Assembly (NCBI GenBank): GCA_030844565.1
Contig: JAUUNK010000006.1
Span: 1-61,256 of the forward strand
DNA from: Bacteroides ovatus
GTDB lineage: Bacteria > Bacteroidota > Bacteroidia > Bacteroidales > Bacteroidaceae
Reading direction: 5' to 3'
DNA: 61,256 nucleotides
The notes below the pieces were generated by a model. The model saw only the letters and a list, made by a program, of their open reading frames with translations. It did no database searches and was not told where the DNA came from. Each line of letters opens with the position of its first letter. Within the stretch, counting starts at the first letter, position 1. Of the stretch, positions 17,676 to 27,000 are shown in pieces. A program made the translations under genes and the position numbers.

Positions 17676-18690
17676 TGTCCATAAGTTTACGCAATTCTTC
17701 TTGCAACTGTTTTTTATCGGGTAAATAGAGCTGGTATCGGCTCACAAACAGCTGGTTTGAAATGCCTTGTGTAGCATATTCAATCAGTACTTTGTCTTTG
17801 TATGCACCAAGAACGATTCCTATCGGTTCATTATCACCTTCTGTATTTTCTTCTTTCTTAAAATAGTTCAGATACAGGTTCATTTGCCCAATGTCGTTGT
17901 GCTCAATTTCGCCGCGTTTCAGGTCTATGAGCACAAAACACTTCAGAATACGGTGGTAAAACACCAAATCAACATAAAAATGCCGCGAACCGATATTGAT
18001 TTTGTATTGTCGCCCAACAAAGGCAAAACCTTTGCCAAGTTCCAAAAGAAAGTCCTGCAAATTGGCTATCAGCCTATCTTCCAACTCACCTTCCAAGTAA
18101 ACCTGCTTTTCGGGGATACCTACAAATTCTAACACAAAAGGGTCTTTTACAATATCCTGCGGGTTTTGCACCTCTTGTCCTTGTCTACTCAATGTTAAAA
18201 CTTCCTCTTTATTTCTACTTAAAGCCAACCGTTGAAAGAGTCCGCTTTTCATTTGTCGTTTCAACTCGCGCACACTCCAATTTTCAATTTCGCATTGTTT
18301 GGCATAGAAACTAATTTCGAGCTCGTCATTTGCTTTTAAGATCTCGAAATAATGACTCCAACTCAAAAGGTGAGACAGTGTTTCACTTTTTGGAAAACAC
18401 AAATAAAACTTGCGAATATAGATAATATTGCTTCGGCTAAAGCCCTTGCCGTATGCAATTGTCAGGTCACGCGATAGACGATTCAACAACTCTGCTCCAT
18501 ATTCTGCTCGTTCTTTTCCTTTCTGTTCGTATTCTACGATATAGTGTCCTATCTGCCAATTGGTTTTCACCAAGGCAGCATTTACCGTTTGGATAGCTTT
18601 GTTGCGTCCTTCGCTCAAAGTCTTCCCAATGGCTTCAACAAGGTCCTTGTATGAAGGTTGTTCAATAATCTGATTCATTTTGTTACTCAT
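17668..18690 (-). CDS. DUF1016 (YhcG-type) PD-(D/E)XK nuclease-domain protein
   Basis: The 340-residue protein has the N-terminal DUF1016 region (WQIGHYIVEYEQKGKERAEYG, FSRSNIIYIRKFY) and the C-terminal YhcG nuclease domain. In that domain FYVDLVFYHR and FVLIDLKRGE supply an Asp and a D-x-K arranged like a PD-(D/E)XK core. Such proteins are frequent extra genes in type I R-M operons, but their job is unsettled; a structure-specific nuclease or a modulator of the complex are both possible. It sits between hsdM (3 nt upstream) and hsdS (8-bp overlap), so it is clearly part of the operon. Confidence 0.9.
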   Translation of the reverse strand: MSNKMNQIIEQPSYKDLVEAIGKTLSEGRNKAIQTVNAALVKTNWQIGHYIVEYEQKGKERAEYGAELLNRLSRDLTIAYGKGFSRSNIIYIRKFYLCFPKSETLSHLLSWSHYFEILKANDELEISFYAKQCEIENWSVRELKRQMKSGLFQRLALSRNKEEVLTLSRQGQEVQNPQDIVKDPFVLEFVGIPEKQVYLEGELEDRLIANLQDFLLELGKGFAFVGRQYKINIGSRHFYVDLVFYHRILKCFVLIDLKRGEIEHNDIGQMNLYLNYFKKEENTEGDNEPIGIVLGAYKDKVLIEYATQGISNQLFVSRYQLYLPDKKQLQEELRKLMDNE

Positions 18691-18693
18691 AGC

Positions 18694-20241
18694 TTACCCT
18701 TCTATCTCCTTTATAATAGCATCAATATCCGCACGCAGTGCATCAATGCGCTTCACCGTTTGAGCAATATCTGCATTCAGTTTAACAATATCAATCACCT
18801 CACGTTTGTCTTCTGCTTCCACGTATGAGCTCACAGAAAGGTTATAATCATTTTCTTCTATTTTAGTGTTATCTACTGATGTCGCAATATATTTCACAGA
18901 CGTCTTTTTATCGAATATGTCTATGATTTTTGCTATATGCTCATCGGTCAAGACATTGTTATTGGTTTCTTTCTTAAAGAATCCCTCTCCACTGGCATCA
19001 ATGAACTGTGTCTTTGTATCTGCTTTGTGCTTGGAGAGCACAAGGATATTCACGGCTATACTCGTACCATAGAAGAGGTTAGGAGGAAGAGATATTACGG
19101 TTTCTACAAAGTTGTTATCTACAAGATATTTCCTTATCTTCTGTTCAGCCCCGCCACGGTAGAAGATACCCGGAAAACAAACAATGGCAGCCCGCCCCCT
19201 AGCGGAAAGATAGCTGAGGGCATGTAGCACGAAAGCAAAGTCTGCTTTAGACTTGGGAGCCAGCACGCCGGCAGGGGCGAAACGGTCGTCGTTGATGAGA
19301 GTAGGGTCATCACTACCCACCCAATTGACAGAGTAGGGGGGATTGGAGACAATGGCATCAAAAGGCTTTTCATCGCCATATTGAGGATTTATCAGCGTGT
19401 CGCCCAAGGCTATGTCGAACTTGTCATAATTGATGTTATGCAAAAACATGTTCATCCGTGCCAAGTTGTAGGTGGTGTGGTTTATTTCCTGACCGAAAAA
19501 GCCTTCTTCAATGAGATGAGCATCAAACTGTTTTTTTGCTTGGAGCAACAATGAACCTGAACCGCAGGCTGGGTCATAGATTTTGTTGACAGAGACCTGT
19601 CCCGACAAAACTAATTGCGCTATCAGCTTTGATACGTTCTGAGGTGTAAAAAACTCTCCTCCCGATTTACCCGCATTGGCAGCATAATTGGAAATCAAGA
19701 ACTCATAGGCATCGCCAAAGAGATCAATCTTATTATCCTCGAAGTTCCCTAAATCCAGACTTTCCACTCCCTTGATGACAGCAGCCAGACGTCTGTTCTT
19801 CTCCTCTACTGTGTTTCCCAACCGATTACTCGTGGTATCAAAGTCTGCAAATAGCCCCTTGATATCATGCTCAGACGGATAACCATTGGCAGACCCCTCT
19901 ATTGCATCGAAAATCGCAGCTAAATCTGTATTCAGATTGGGATTTGTATTGGCACTCTTTGCTATATTCACAAAGAGTTGGCTGGGATAAATGAAATATC
20001 CTTTTGTTTTGGTAGCGTCATCTTTTATCTCAATGGTGATAACATCATCCGGCATATTTGCATAATCGATGCTATCATCACCACCTTCAATGTAATCGGT
20101 GAAGTTCTCACTGATAAATCGATAAAAAAGAGTCCCTAAGACAAATTGCTTAAAATCCCAACCGTCAACAGCACCACGTACCTCGTTAGCGATTTTCCAG
20201 ATAGTAGATTGCAACTCATCTCTTTGCTTTATACTGGTCAT
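18694..20241 (-). CDS. hsdM: Type I R-M DNA adenine methyltransferase HsdM
   Basis: HsdM transfers a methyl group from SAM to N6 of adenine in both half-sites, protecting host DNA. The 515-residue protein has the N-terminal HsdM helical domain, SAM-binding motif I DPACGSG at 223-229 and the catalytic motif IV NPPY at 300-303 (N6-adenine type). It is the first gene of the minus-strand operon hsdM-DUF1016-hsdS-prrC-hsdR, so methylase precedes nuclease, as expected for safe establishment. A consensus promoter lies about 30 nt upstream. Confidence 0.97.
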   Translation of the reverse strand: MTSIKQRDELQSTIWKIANEVRGAVDGWDFKQFVLGTLFYRFISENFTDYIEGGDDSIDYANMPDDVITIEIKDDATKTKGYFIYPSQLFVNIAKSANTNPNLNTDLAAIFDAIEGSANGYPSEHDIKGLFADFDTTSNRLGNTVEEKNRRLAAVIKGVESLDLGNFEDNKIDLFGDAYEFLISNYAANAGKSGGEFFTPQNVSKLIAQLVLSGQVSVNKIYDPACGSGSLLLQAKKQFDAHLIEEGFFGQEINHTTYNLARMNMFLHNINYDKFDIALGDTLINPQYGDEKPFDAIVSNPPYSVNWVGSDDPTLINDDRFAPAGVLAPKSKADFAFVLHALSYLSARGRAAIVCFPGIFYRGGAEQKIRKYLVDNNFVETVISLPPNLFYGTSIAVNILVLSKHKADTKTQFIDASGEGFFKKETNNNVLTDEHIAKIIDIFDKKTSVKYIATSVDNTKIEENDYNLSVSSYVEAEDKREVIDIVKLNADIAQTVKRIDALRADIDAIIKEIEG

Positions 20242-20272
20242 ATTTATTCAAATTGATTCTTGGTTTATAATG

Positions 20273-20305
20273 CAAAAGTACAAATTTTCTCAAGAATATA
20301 ACAAC
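20273..20305 (-). promoter_or_regulatory. Promoter of the hsdM operon
   Basis: On the minus strand TACTTTTG (20273-20280) matches the -7 consensus TAnnTTTG, and GTTG (20302-20305) is a one-mismatch -33 box with a 21-nt spacer. The start would be near 20,267, leaving a leader of about 25 nt before the hsdM ATG. Confidence 0.6.
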
Positions 20306-20311
20306 AAGCAT

Positions 20312-20465
20312 CTTCTTACTTTTGATTTCCAGTTGTTTTTGATATCTTCGATGTCGATATACTTGTTACCATATCGTGGTGTATACTCCTTGAAGAACCG
20401 CACAAGTTCCTATAACTCCTGCTTCTGCTTCTTGGCGAAATTGCAGTACACAAGGATGATGTACT
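20312..20465 (-). pseudogene. Decayed coding relic of unknown identity
   Basis: On the minus strand one frame reads protein-like sequence (YIILVYCNFAKKQKQEL, stop, ELVRFFKEYTPRYGNKYID, then DIKNNWKSKV) interrupted by a TAG. The composition looks like real coding sequence, with charged helices and no low complexity, but I cannot name the family. It is probably part of the same decayed element as the recombinase relic to its right. Confidence 0.4.
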
Positions 20466-20681
20466 AGTCGGGAAGCCACCTACGCCATTATTGTACTCCC
20501 ACAAACGAATGTAGAGTTTTACGGGTTGGATGTTTACACCTACGCAACATCCGTTTAGTGTCAGTGTGACGTGAAGTCTATTCCGATAACCAAATATATT
20601 GCCAATATAAATATTGAAATATATTATTAAATCTTTCTGTTCTTCTCTCATTATTTCTTTTATTAGACGTTTGTAAAATTG

Positions 20682-20786
20682 TTATAGTCTCATGCCATGC
20701 TTACGCTTGGCTTTCTTCCTCTTCCGAAGCATATCCGCCATTTCTTGGTTATCTTCCGCATATATAGTGATAACTGCTCTTCCCAT
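20682..20786 (-). CDS. Putative 34-residue basic protein
   Basis: The frame starts ATG at 20786 and reads MGRAVITIYAEDNQEMADM followed by a cluster of Arg and Lys and GMRL. An acidic helix followed by a strongly basic tail (RKRKKAKRKH) suggests a nucleic-acid-binding microprotein or a remnant of one. It lies directly downstream of the recombinase relic in the same orientation. Its integrity compared with the decayed neighbours is the main reason to list it. The family is not recognised. Confidence 0.35.
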   Translation of the reverse strand: MGRAVITIYAEDNQEMADMLRKRKKAKRKHGMRL

Positions 20787-20849
20787 ATTTATGCTATTAA
20801 TACATCTAATACATCATTAAATACCTTGTTGGGTTTGTTGCCGAACATT

Positions 20850-21236
20850 GTTAGGTTATTGTCAAGTTTTTGCGTGGTAATCCACAATCTCCTTGGTTGT
20901 CAACCTTTTCATGTTCACAAAACTAAGTGCCGTGAAACAAGCGAATATGAACAGGTCACGAACCAATGTAAGTGTGGAACTTTCAAACTTGTGTGTCATA
21001 ATGGTCTTTCCCCACATGTTTCAGAAAGTTGGGGCAATCCTTGTCAAAGGCTTTGATAAGCGTTTCATATTCGCTGCCGATACCCTGATAGGCATTGCGT
21101 ACCATTTCTGCCGTCACAAACGCTTCACGGTCGGATATGCGCTGGTAATGCTTGATGATGTGTGTCTTAATGTTATCCAAGGCAAGATTGATGTTTCGTG
21201 TACGTAGAACAGCACCTTAAATGTATTTCTGCTCAT
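20850..21236 (-). pseudogene. Tyrosine recombinase (integrase) pseudogene, internally deleted
   Basis: On the minus strand the reading begins MSRNTFKVLFYV (start 21236), then loses frame and resumes as NINLALDNIKTHIIKHYQRI and EAFVTAEMVRNAYQGIGSEY, the arm-binding/core-binding region of Bacteroides phage-type integrases. A piece of the catalytic domain follows (LVRDLFIFACFTALSFVNMK), then the sequence stops resembling the family. About 45 codons are missing near the N-terminus, part of the core-binding region is lost, and the catalytic C-terminus is gone. It marks an old integrative element at the right edge of the R-M island. Confidence 0.75.
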
Positions 21237-21346
21237 GCTCAACTTTTTTGAGTTGCAAAATTAATTCTCAACGAGCTAAACATGGATAAGCAAAACATTG
21301 CAGAATTGTGCAATCATCACATGAATTGTTAAAAGCAATCTTTTGC

Positions 21347-21389
21347 GGGGTAATGACTTGGAAACCGTTCTACTTCAATATTCCGCTTT
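21347..21389 (+). repeat. Right copy of the imperfect 43-bp direct repeat
   Basis: This copy starts GGGGTAATGACTTGG, includes AAACCGT, and ends ATATTCCGCT. It is the partner of 11,793-11,835 in the same orientation and lies about 110 bp upstream of the recombinase relic's start. Confidence 0.4.
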
Positions 21390-21479
21390 TCCTTGCTTTT
21401 TACCTTTTTAGCCATTGGCTTCGTTTGTCCTCATAATGGCTTTATATTCAAGCCTTTTAGTACCATTTCTCTCGTTTTA

Positions 21480-21511
21480 TTTGTCCGTTCCAGAGATTTT
21501 ATGTATATTTG
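21480..21511 (+). promoter_or_regulatory. Consensus Bacteroides promoter of a short transcription unit
   Basis: TTTG (21480-21483), a 20-nt spacer and TATATTTG (21504-21511) match both promoter boxes exactly. Transcription should start near 21,518 and end at the terminator at 21,684-21,719, giving an RNA of about 200 nt. Confidence 0.75.
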
Positions 21512-21517
21512 TAGTCA

Positions 21518-21719
21518 GAAAAATTAGAATATAAAACGAATGAAGCAATTGTTATTTTTTGCCACCCCTGCCCAACTGTACTTTTTCGGAGATGTTATCT
21601 CTGAAGGGGTGGTGCATTATTATAACAAAATATATGGGAAATCCCCAGATTACTAAAGTATCGGAAGCTGTAGAAAAGCTTAAGGCTGCAAACTTTTACG
21701 AAGTTTTGCAGCCTTTTTT
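21518..21719 (+). ncRNA. Predicted ~200-nt transcript: sRNA or mRNA of a 38-residue peptide
   Basis: A perfect promoter and a strong terminator bracket this stretch. Inside, a frame at 21540-21656 reads MKQLLFFATPAQLYF, then GDVISEGVVHYYNKIYG and a short tail (38 residues, hydrophobic first half). A second frame starts at 21,631 and runs into the terminator. Neither has a strong ribosome-binding site, and I recognise no family. It could be a small RNA, a microprotein gene, or both. Confidence 0.5.
21684..21719 (+). terminator. Rho-independent terminator
   Basis: GGCTGCAAACTT (21684-21695) pairs with AAGTTTTGCAGCC (21701-21713), allowing one bulge, across a short loop and is followed by TTTTTT. 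It closes the short transcription unit that starts near 21,518. Confidence 0.85.
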
Positions 21720-21761
21720 GTTGCATAGATTCATTTGAGAGCCCCAAAAAGTAGTAGGCGA

Positions 21762-21818
21762 GTTTATTATAAACGTGAACACTGTTTATAATAAACTCTG
21801 CGCGTATTTATAATAAAC
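21762..21818. repeat. Three 13-bp palindromic boxes at 22-bp spacing
   Basis: GTTTATTATAAAC (21762-21774), GTTTATAATAAAC (21784-21796) and ATTTATAATAAAC (21806-21818) each have the form GTTTAT-N-ATAAAC, and their starts are exactly 22 bp apart, two helical turns. This is the look of a cooperative operator array or of iterons. No replication gene is nearby. The ECF sigma gene begins 300 bp downstream and the short transcript ends 40 bp upstream. Confidence 0.7.
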
Positions 21819-22087
21819 TTTTGCCAGATATATGCATAAAAAATAAAGCTTATTCTAGAGATTCGGATTGGGAAAATAAGAAGGAATGTTATTTTGGTGT
21901 TTTATAGTCAATAATTTAAACATGTATCTAGGCGATAATATAAGTTGTATTGAATGTCTCGTCCTGCCGGTTGTCATATTGACTTAAACAGAGTAACAAA
22001 GAGGAACGGAGAGCAGTGTAACTAATCCGGGGAAAATCCTCTTCTTTATTTTCTCAGCTTATATATACTGAAATCCGAATATTTCCC

Positions 22088-22095
22088 TAATTTTG
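22088..22095 (+). promoter_or_regulatory. -7 promoter element of the ECF sigma gene
   Basis: TAATTTTG matches TAnnTTTG and lies 26 nt before the sigma-factor ATG at 22122. No clear -33 TTTG is present, which may reflect weak basal expression. Confidence 0.5.
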
Positions 22096-22121
22096 TGCTG
22101 TTAACTCGACTAATACACTCA

Positions 22122-22712
22122 ATGAAGCATACGGAAACTTTAATAGTAGAGCAGTTGAAAAGAGGTAATGAGGAGGCTTATCGATATATCTATAACCATC
22201 ATTATGCTTTGCTCTGCTACGTAGCGGATAGCTATGTGAAAGATAAATTTCTGGCGGAAAGCATTGTGGGAGATACTATCTTTCATTTATGGGAAATCCG
22301 TGAGACGCTGGATATTTCAGTTTCAGTCCGTAGCTACCTCTTGAGAGCTGTTCGTAATCGCTGCCTTAATTACCTTTCCTCCGGACATGAAAAGAGAGAA
22401 GTTGCTTTCTCTGCCCTTCTGCCAGACGAAATGACCGATGATAAATTGATGAAGTCCGATTCTCACCCGTTAGGGCTTTTGCTGGAACGCGAATTAGAAG
22501 ACGAAATAGACAAAGCCATAGATAAATTGCCTGCGGAATGCCGGCAGGTTTTTAATAAGAGCCGTTACGAAGGAAAAACATACCAAGAAATCTCTCACGA
22601 ACTGGGCATTTCGGTGAATACTGTTAAGTATCATATAAAGAATGCTTTAGCCTCGCTGAGTGCCAGCCTCAGTAAATATCTGATTGCACTTTTTCTGTTC
22701 TTTTTCTCATGA
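22122..22712 (+). CDS. ECF RNA polymerase sigma factor (PUL regulator)
   Basis: The 196-residue protein has sigma region 2 (YNHHYALLCYVADSYVKD, SIVGDTIFHLWEIRE, then SVRSYLLRAVRNRCLNYL) and region 4 with a helix-turn-helix (YQEISHELGISVNTVKYHI). It belongs to the FecI-like ECF group that pairs with FecR anti-sigma factors at Bacteroides polysaccharide and host-glycan loci. The start at 22122 (MKHTETLIVEQL) fits the family, while an in-frame ATG 27 bp upstream adds unrelated residues. The C-terminus ends in a hydrophobic tail (LIALFLFFFS). It should direct transcription of susC at 24,071 when released by the anti-sigma factor. Confidence 0.93.
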   Translation: MKHTETLIVEQLKRGNEEAYRYIYNHHYALLCYVADSYVKDKFLAESIVGDTIFHLWEIRETLDISVSVRSYLLRAVRNRCLNYLSSGHEKREVAFSALLPDEMTDDKLMKSDSHPLGLLLERELEDEIDKAIDKLPAECRQVFNKSRYEGKTYQEISHELGISVNTVKYHIKNALASLSASLSKYLIALFLFFFS

Positions 22713-22783
22713 AAACAAAAAAAGCCATCTTCTTGACTACCCTGAATTAAAAAACTACTGTCTCCTTTATAGAAACCACCACT

Positions 22784-23800
22784 ATGGACGAAAAGAGAGA
22801 ACATATCGATGAACTGATTACAGACTATCTGACCGGGAGTTTGGATAGCGATGCTTTGGACGAACTGAAAACATGGATTTCCGCTTCCCCCGGCAATGAG
22901 GAATACTTTCTCCGCCAACGGGAAATCTGGTTCTCTGTCGTTAGCCGACAGGCAATGTCCCTATATAATAAGGAAAAGGCGTTTGAACTTTTCAAAGGTC
23001 GCATGGAGAGTAGGAAAGCGGAAATACAGAAGAAATCCGGTTATAAGTTTCGTCTGTTATCGTTCGGTCGGTATGCAGCTATCGTGGCAGTGATGCTGGC
23101 AATAGGCTGTTTCTCGTATTGGAAAGGAGGAGCGAATGTGAAAAAGAATTTTGCAGATGTTTCGGTAGAGGCGCCACTGGGCTCAAAGACGAAACTCTAT
23201 TTGCCGGATGGTACATTAGTGTGGCTGAATGCCGGCTCGCGTATCATCTATTCTCAAGGGTTCGGGGTGGACAATCGCCGGGTACGGTTGGAAGGAGAGG
23301 GATATTTTGAGGTGGAACACAATGAGGAGCTCCCTTTTTTCGTAAAGACCCCTGAGTTGCAGGTGCAAGTACTGGGAACAAAATTTAATTTCTGCAATTA
23401 TCCTGAAGACCATGAAGTGATAGTCTCTTTATTGGAAGGAAAAGTAGCATTCAGGAATTTCTTGCACAATGAAAAAGAAGCCATGCTTGTGCCCGACCAG
23501 CGAGTGGTTTTGGACAAAACAAGCGGGGACATGGCAGTGGAATCGGTGGTGGCTTCGAATGCTTCTCAATGGACGGACGGCTATCTGTTTTTCGATGAAG
23601 AGCTTCTGCCGGACATTGCCCGAAAGCTGGAACGTGCATATAATGTGAAAATTCGCATAGCCAATGATTCTCTTAATACTTTCCGGTTCTATGGAAACTT
23701 TGTCCGGCGCGAACAAAGTATTGAGGAGGTATTGGACGCCTTGGCTTTTACGCGCGAGATGCAATATAAGATGGAAGGACGCACTATAACTATCTATTAA
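22784..23800 (+). CDS. FecR-family anti-sigma factor
   Basis: The 338-residue inner-membrane protein has a cytoplasmic N-terminal sigma-binding region (residues 1-80), one membrane segment (about 88-106, AAIVAVMLAIGCFSYW), a periplasmic FecR domain (TKLYLPDGTLVWLNAGSRI) and a C-terminal DUF4974-type STN-interacting domain (RKLERAYNVKIRI). It would hold the upstream sigma factor inactive until the STN domain of the SusC protein signals ligand import. It lies 71 nt after the sigma gene in the same direction. Confidence 0.94.
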   Translation: MDEKREHIDELITDYLTGSLDSDALDELKTWISASPGNEEYFLRQREIWFSVVSRQAMSLYNKEKAFELFKGRMESRKAEIQKKSGYKFRLLSFGRYAAIVAVMLAIGCFSYWKGGANVKKNFADVSVEAPLGSKTKLYLPDGTLVWLNAGSRIIYSQGFGVDNRRVRLEGEGYFEVEHNEELPFFVKTPELQVQVLGTKFNFCNYPEDHEVIVSLLEGKVAFRNFLHNEKEAMLVPDQRVVLDKTSGDMAVESVVASNASQWTDGYLFFDEELLPDIARKLERAYNVKIRIANDSLNTFRFYGNFVRREQSIEEVLDALAFTREMQYKMEGRTITIY

Positions 23801-23910
23801 CCGGTTATTGGAAAGGGTGTGATAGCAGAATTGAATTGTTTAACCTTAAAAAGTGAAGAATATGAGGAAAGAGCATAATACGGAATAATAAATGAAGAGG
23901 CAAAGAGAGA

Positions 23911-23996
23911 TAAAAACCGGAAGATCTCGTACATCTCCCGGTTCGTGAATCTCTTCTTTCGAGCACTGTTCAAAGTGAATATGTTTTCAAAAGAGA
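23911..23996 (-). ncRNA. Predicted antisense sRNA in the fecR-susC gap (DonS-like)
   Basis: On the minus strand TAACTTTG (24002-24009) is a perfect -7 box. About 55 nt into the transcript, the arms at 23933-23943 and 23915-23925 form an 11-bp stem followed by five U. The stem has a G-U pair on the minus RNA but an A-C mismatch on the plus RNA, so the terminator works only in the antisense direction. The RNA of about 86 nt would be complementary to the susC leader. Cis-encoded antisense RNAs of this kind (DonS) are described in Bacteroides ECF-controlled PULs and repress susC. Confidence 0.6.
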
Positions 23997-24070
23997 TGAT
24001 GCAAAGTTAGCAAAATGCCTCTCTTTTAAAACGAGTTATACCAGTTTTAATCAAATAATTTGTTTATTTT

Positions 24071-27000
24071 ATGAATTACAGGAAGAAGGCCATTCTAATG
24101 GTCGTGGCTCTGCTTTGCTTTAACGTGGCAATGCTGGCCCAGGCTATCTCGCTGAAAATGAGTAATGTCTCGGTGAAAGAGGCAATGACGCAGTTGAAAA
24201 ACAAAAGTGGATATTCTTTCGTGTACAAAGTCGGAGATTTGGACACACGGAAAGTCATAAGTGTAGAGGCAAAGCAGTTGAAGGAGGCTATTGACCAGAT
24301 CTTGTACGGACAAGGCGTTGTGTATGAGATAAAGGGAAAAAATATTATAGTGCAAAAGCAACCCGTGCTGCCCGGTGCTTCTGAAGAAAATAAAAAGCGA
24401 CGAGTCACAGGCGTGGTAAAGGATGCCGGGGGAGAACCGATTATTGGTGCCACCATCAAAGAGAAGGGAACCGGGAATGGAACTGTTTCCGACCTGAATG
24501 CCAAGTTCTCTTTGGAAGTGTCGCCCGGGGCGGTGTTGGAAGTTTCTTATGTAGGGTATCAGACGCAGGAAGTAAAAATAGGAGAGAGGACCGACTTATC
24601 CATTATCTTGCCTGAAAAACAACAACTCTTGGATGAAGTGGTGGTAGTGGGATATGGTACCATGAAAAGAAGCGACTTAAACGCTTCCATTGTGTCAGTG
24701 AAATCTGAAAAACTCAATAAAACCGCTTCACCCAATTTCTCGGAAATGTTGATGGGACGTGCCGCCGGACTTACCGTGAAACAAAGTAGTGCACAACCCG
24801 GAGGTGGCATAGAAGTGCTTATCCGTGGGGCAGCTTCTACGGGGGCGGGAAATGAGCCGCTATACGTGGTCGATGGCTTCCCTCTTGTCAATGCCGGGGT
24901 GAATCCGGGAAGCGGCAACCAGTGGTCGGCAGGAAGCAATAGCCCATTGAGCAGCATTAATCCGAACGATATAGAATCCATTGAAATTCTGAAAGATGCT
25001 TCTGCCACAGCTATATATGGTGCACGCGGTGCCAACGGAGTGGTATTGATTACCACTAAAAGGGGCACTAGGGATACACGGGTGGAGTATAATATGAATA
25101 TGTCTTTCCAAACTATCAGTAAACGTCCGGAGTTGCTGACGGTAAGCGAGCTGATGGCTACGCAGAATAGTTATTATAAAGAGCAGTATCTGATGCAGAA
25201 TCTTTTGTATCCTTATGGCAATACAGACCCGGGTGTGGTCAGTCCCTACGTCCCCATGTACACCGAGGATGAAATAGCCAAAGCAGGAAAAGGAACCGAT
25301 TGGTATGACAGGATTACCCGCACAGGAATCATCCAACAGCACAACTTGACGGTAACGTATGGCAATGAGAAAATGAAATCACTGTTATCGTTGAACTATT
25401 TCGACCAAAAAGGAGTAGTGAAAACCTCCGGTTACAAACGCTATAGTTTTCGTTATAATCTGGACCATAAGATAACCACATGGTGGGATTATGGTATCTC
25501 TGCTACAGCTTCGTATGTGGTGGACGAGAATGCGACGCTGGGAGGAGGATATGACAGTACGGCGGGTATAATCGAAGCGGCATTGAGCTATAGCCCCGTC
25601 GTAAAAGCAGAGAGAGACCCTGCTACCGGTAAATGGGTGGAAGACCCCAAACAAGCTTTGCTCAACCATCCTTTGTCCTATCTGGATATAAAAGATGAAA
25701 CAAAGACCAAACGCCTGCTGGCTACAGCGTTCACCAACTTTTATTTTATAAAAGATGTATGTTGGGTGAAACTCTCTGCCGGGGCGGATATTCGTGACGG
25801 TGTGCGCCATAGTTACTATCCGATGACTACAAAATACGGGAGTAGTGTGAATGGCGATGCCAATATCAATTCAGCCAATCGGGAGGACTATTTTGCAGAT
25901 ATGGTTTTTAACTTTCAAAAGACATTCAAAGAGAAGCACAAGCTTCTTACTTTGTTGGGATACTCCTATCAGGTACAGAACGATGATGGGGCTTATGCAC
26001 GTGCTATGGGATTTATGTCGGATGCATTGCAATATTATAAATTACAAGCTGGGGAGACACGCCCTGTGGTCAGCTCTTATAAAAGCAAACATGTGCTGGC
26101 TTCTTATTTTGGCCGCGTTCAGTACTCTCTGAAAGACAAATACTTGTTCACCTTCACTGCCCGTATCGATGGAAGTGACCGTTTCGGTAAAAACAATCGA
26201 TACGCCTTTTTCCCTTCAGGTGCATTTGCGTGGAGAATGAGTCAGGAAAGCTTTTTAAGGAATGTAGACTGGCTTTCAGATGCGAAGTTGCGTGTGAGCA
26301 TGGGACAGGTGGGGAATGAAAACCTGCCCAATGACGCCGCTTCGGAGTATTTTGCCTTTGATGGAAGAAACTATTATCTGGGCGATGCCGAAAAGAGAGG
26401 AGTAAATCTCGGTAAGTTTGGGAATCCCGATTTGAAGTGGGAAACTACTACGGAGGTTAATTTGGGACTGGACTTTGGTTTCTTTCGCAACCGTATCAGT
26501 GGTAGCGTCGATGTCTTTTACAAAGAAGTGAAAGATTTGCTGAGTTGGCGCTCATTGCCCCATACAGCCGTCACTTCGGGGATATGGTCTAATATCGGAA
26601 AGACAAAGAGTACCGGTTTGGAAGTGACTTTAAATACAGTGAACCTGGAAGGTCCGGTGCAGTGGGAATCCACCTTGACCTATACATCTTATCGGGATAA
26701 ATGGAAACAGCGCGACCCGAAAGTGATTCTGGCGCCTTATATGAAGGAAAATGACCCGGTGACGGCTATCTACGCTTTAATCCCCGACGGAATAAAACAG
26801 GCGGGCGAAGATACGCCTGCCATGCCTGACTTGTTGCCGGGGCAGCGTAAATATAAGGATGTAAACGGGCTCGATGAGGATGGAAACCTGACCGGAAAGC
26901 CTGACGGAAAGATTGATCAGGCGGATGTCGTATACCTAGGAACACGCGCTCCGAAATTTACCATGGGGTTTTCGAATGATTTTAGATATAAGGGGTTTGA

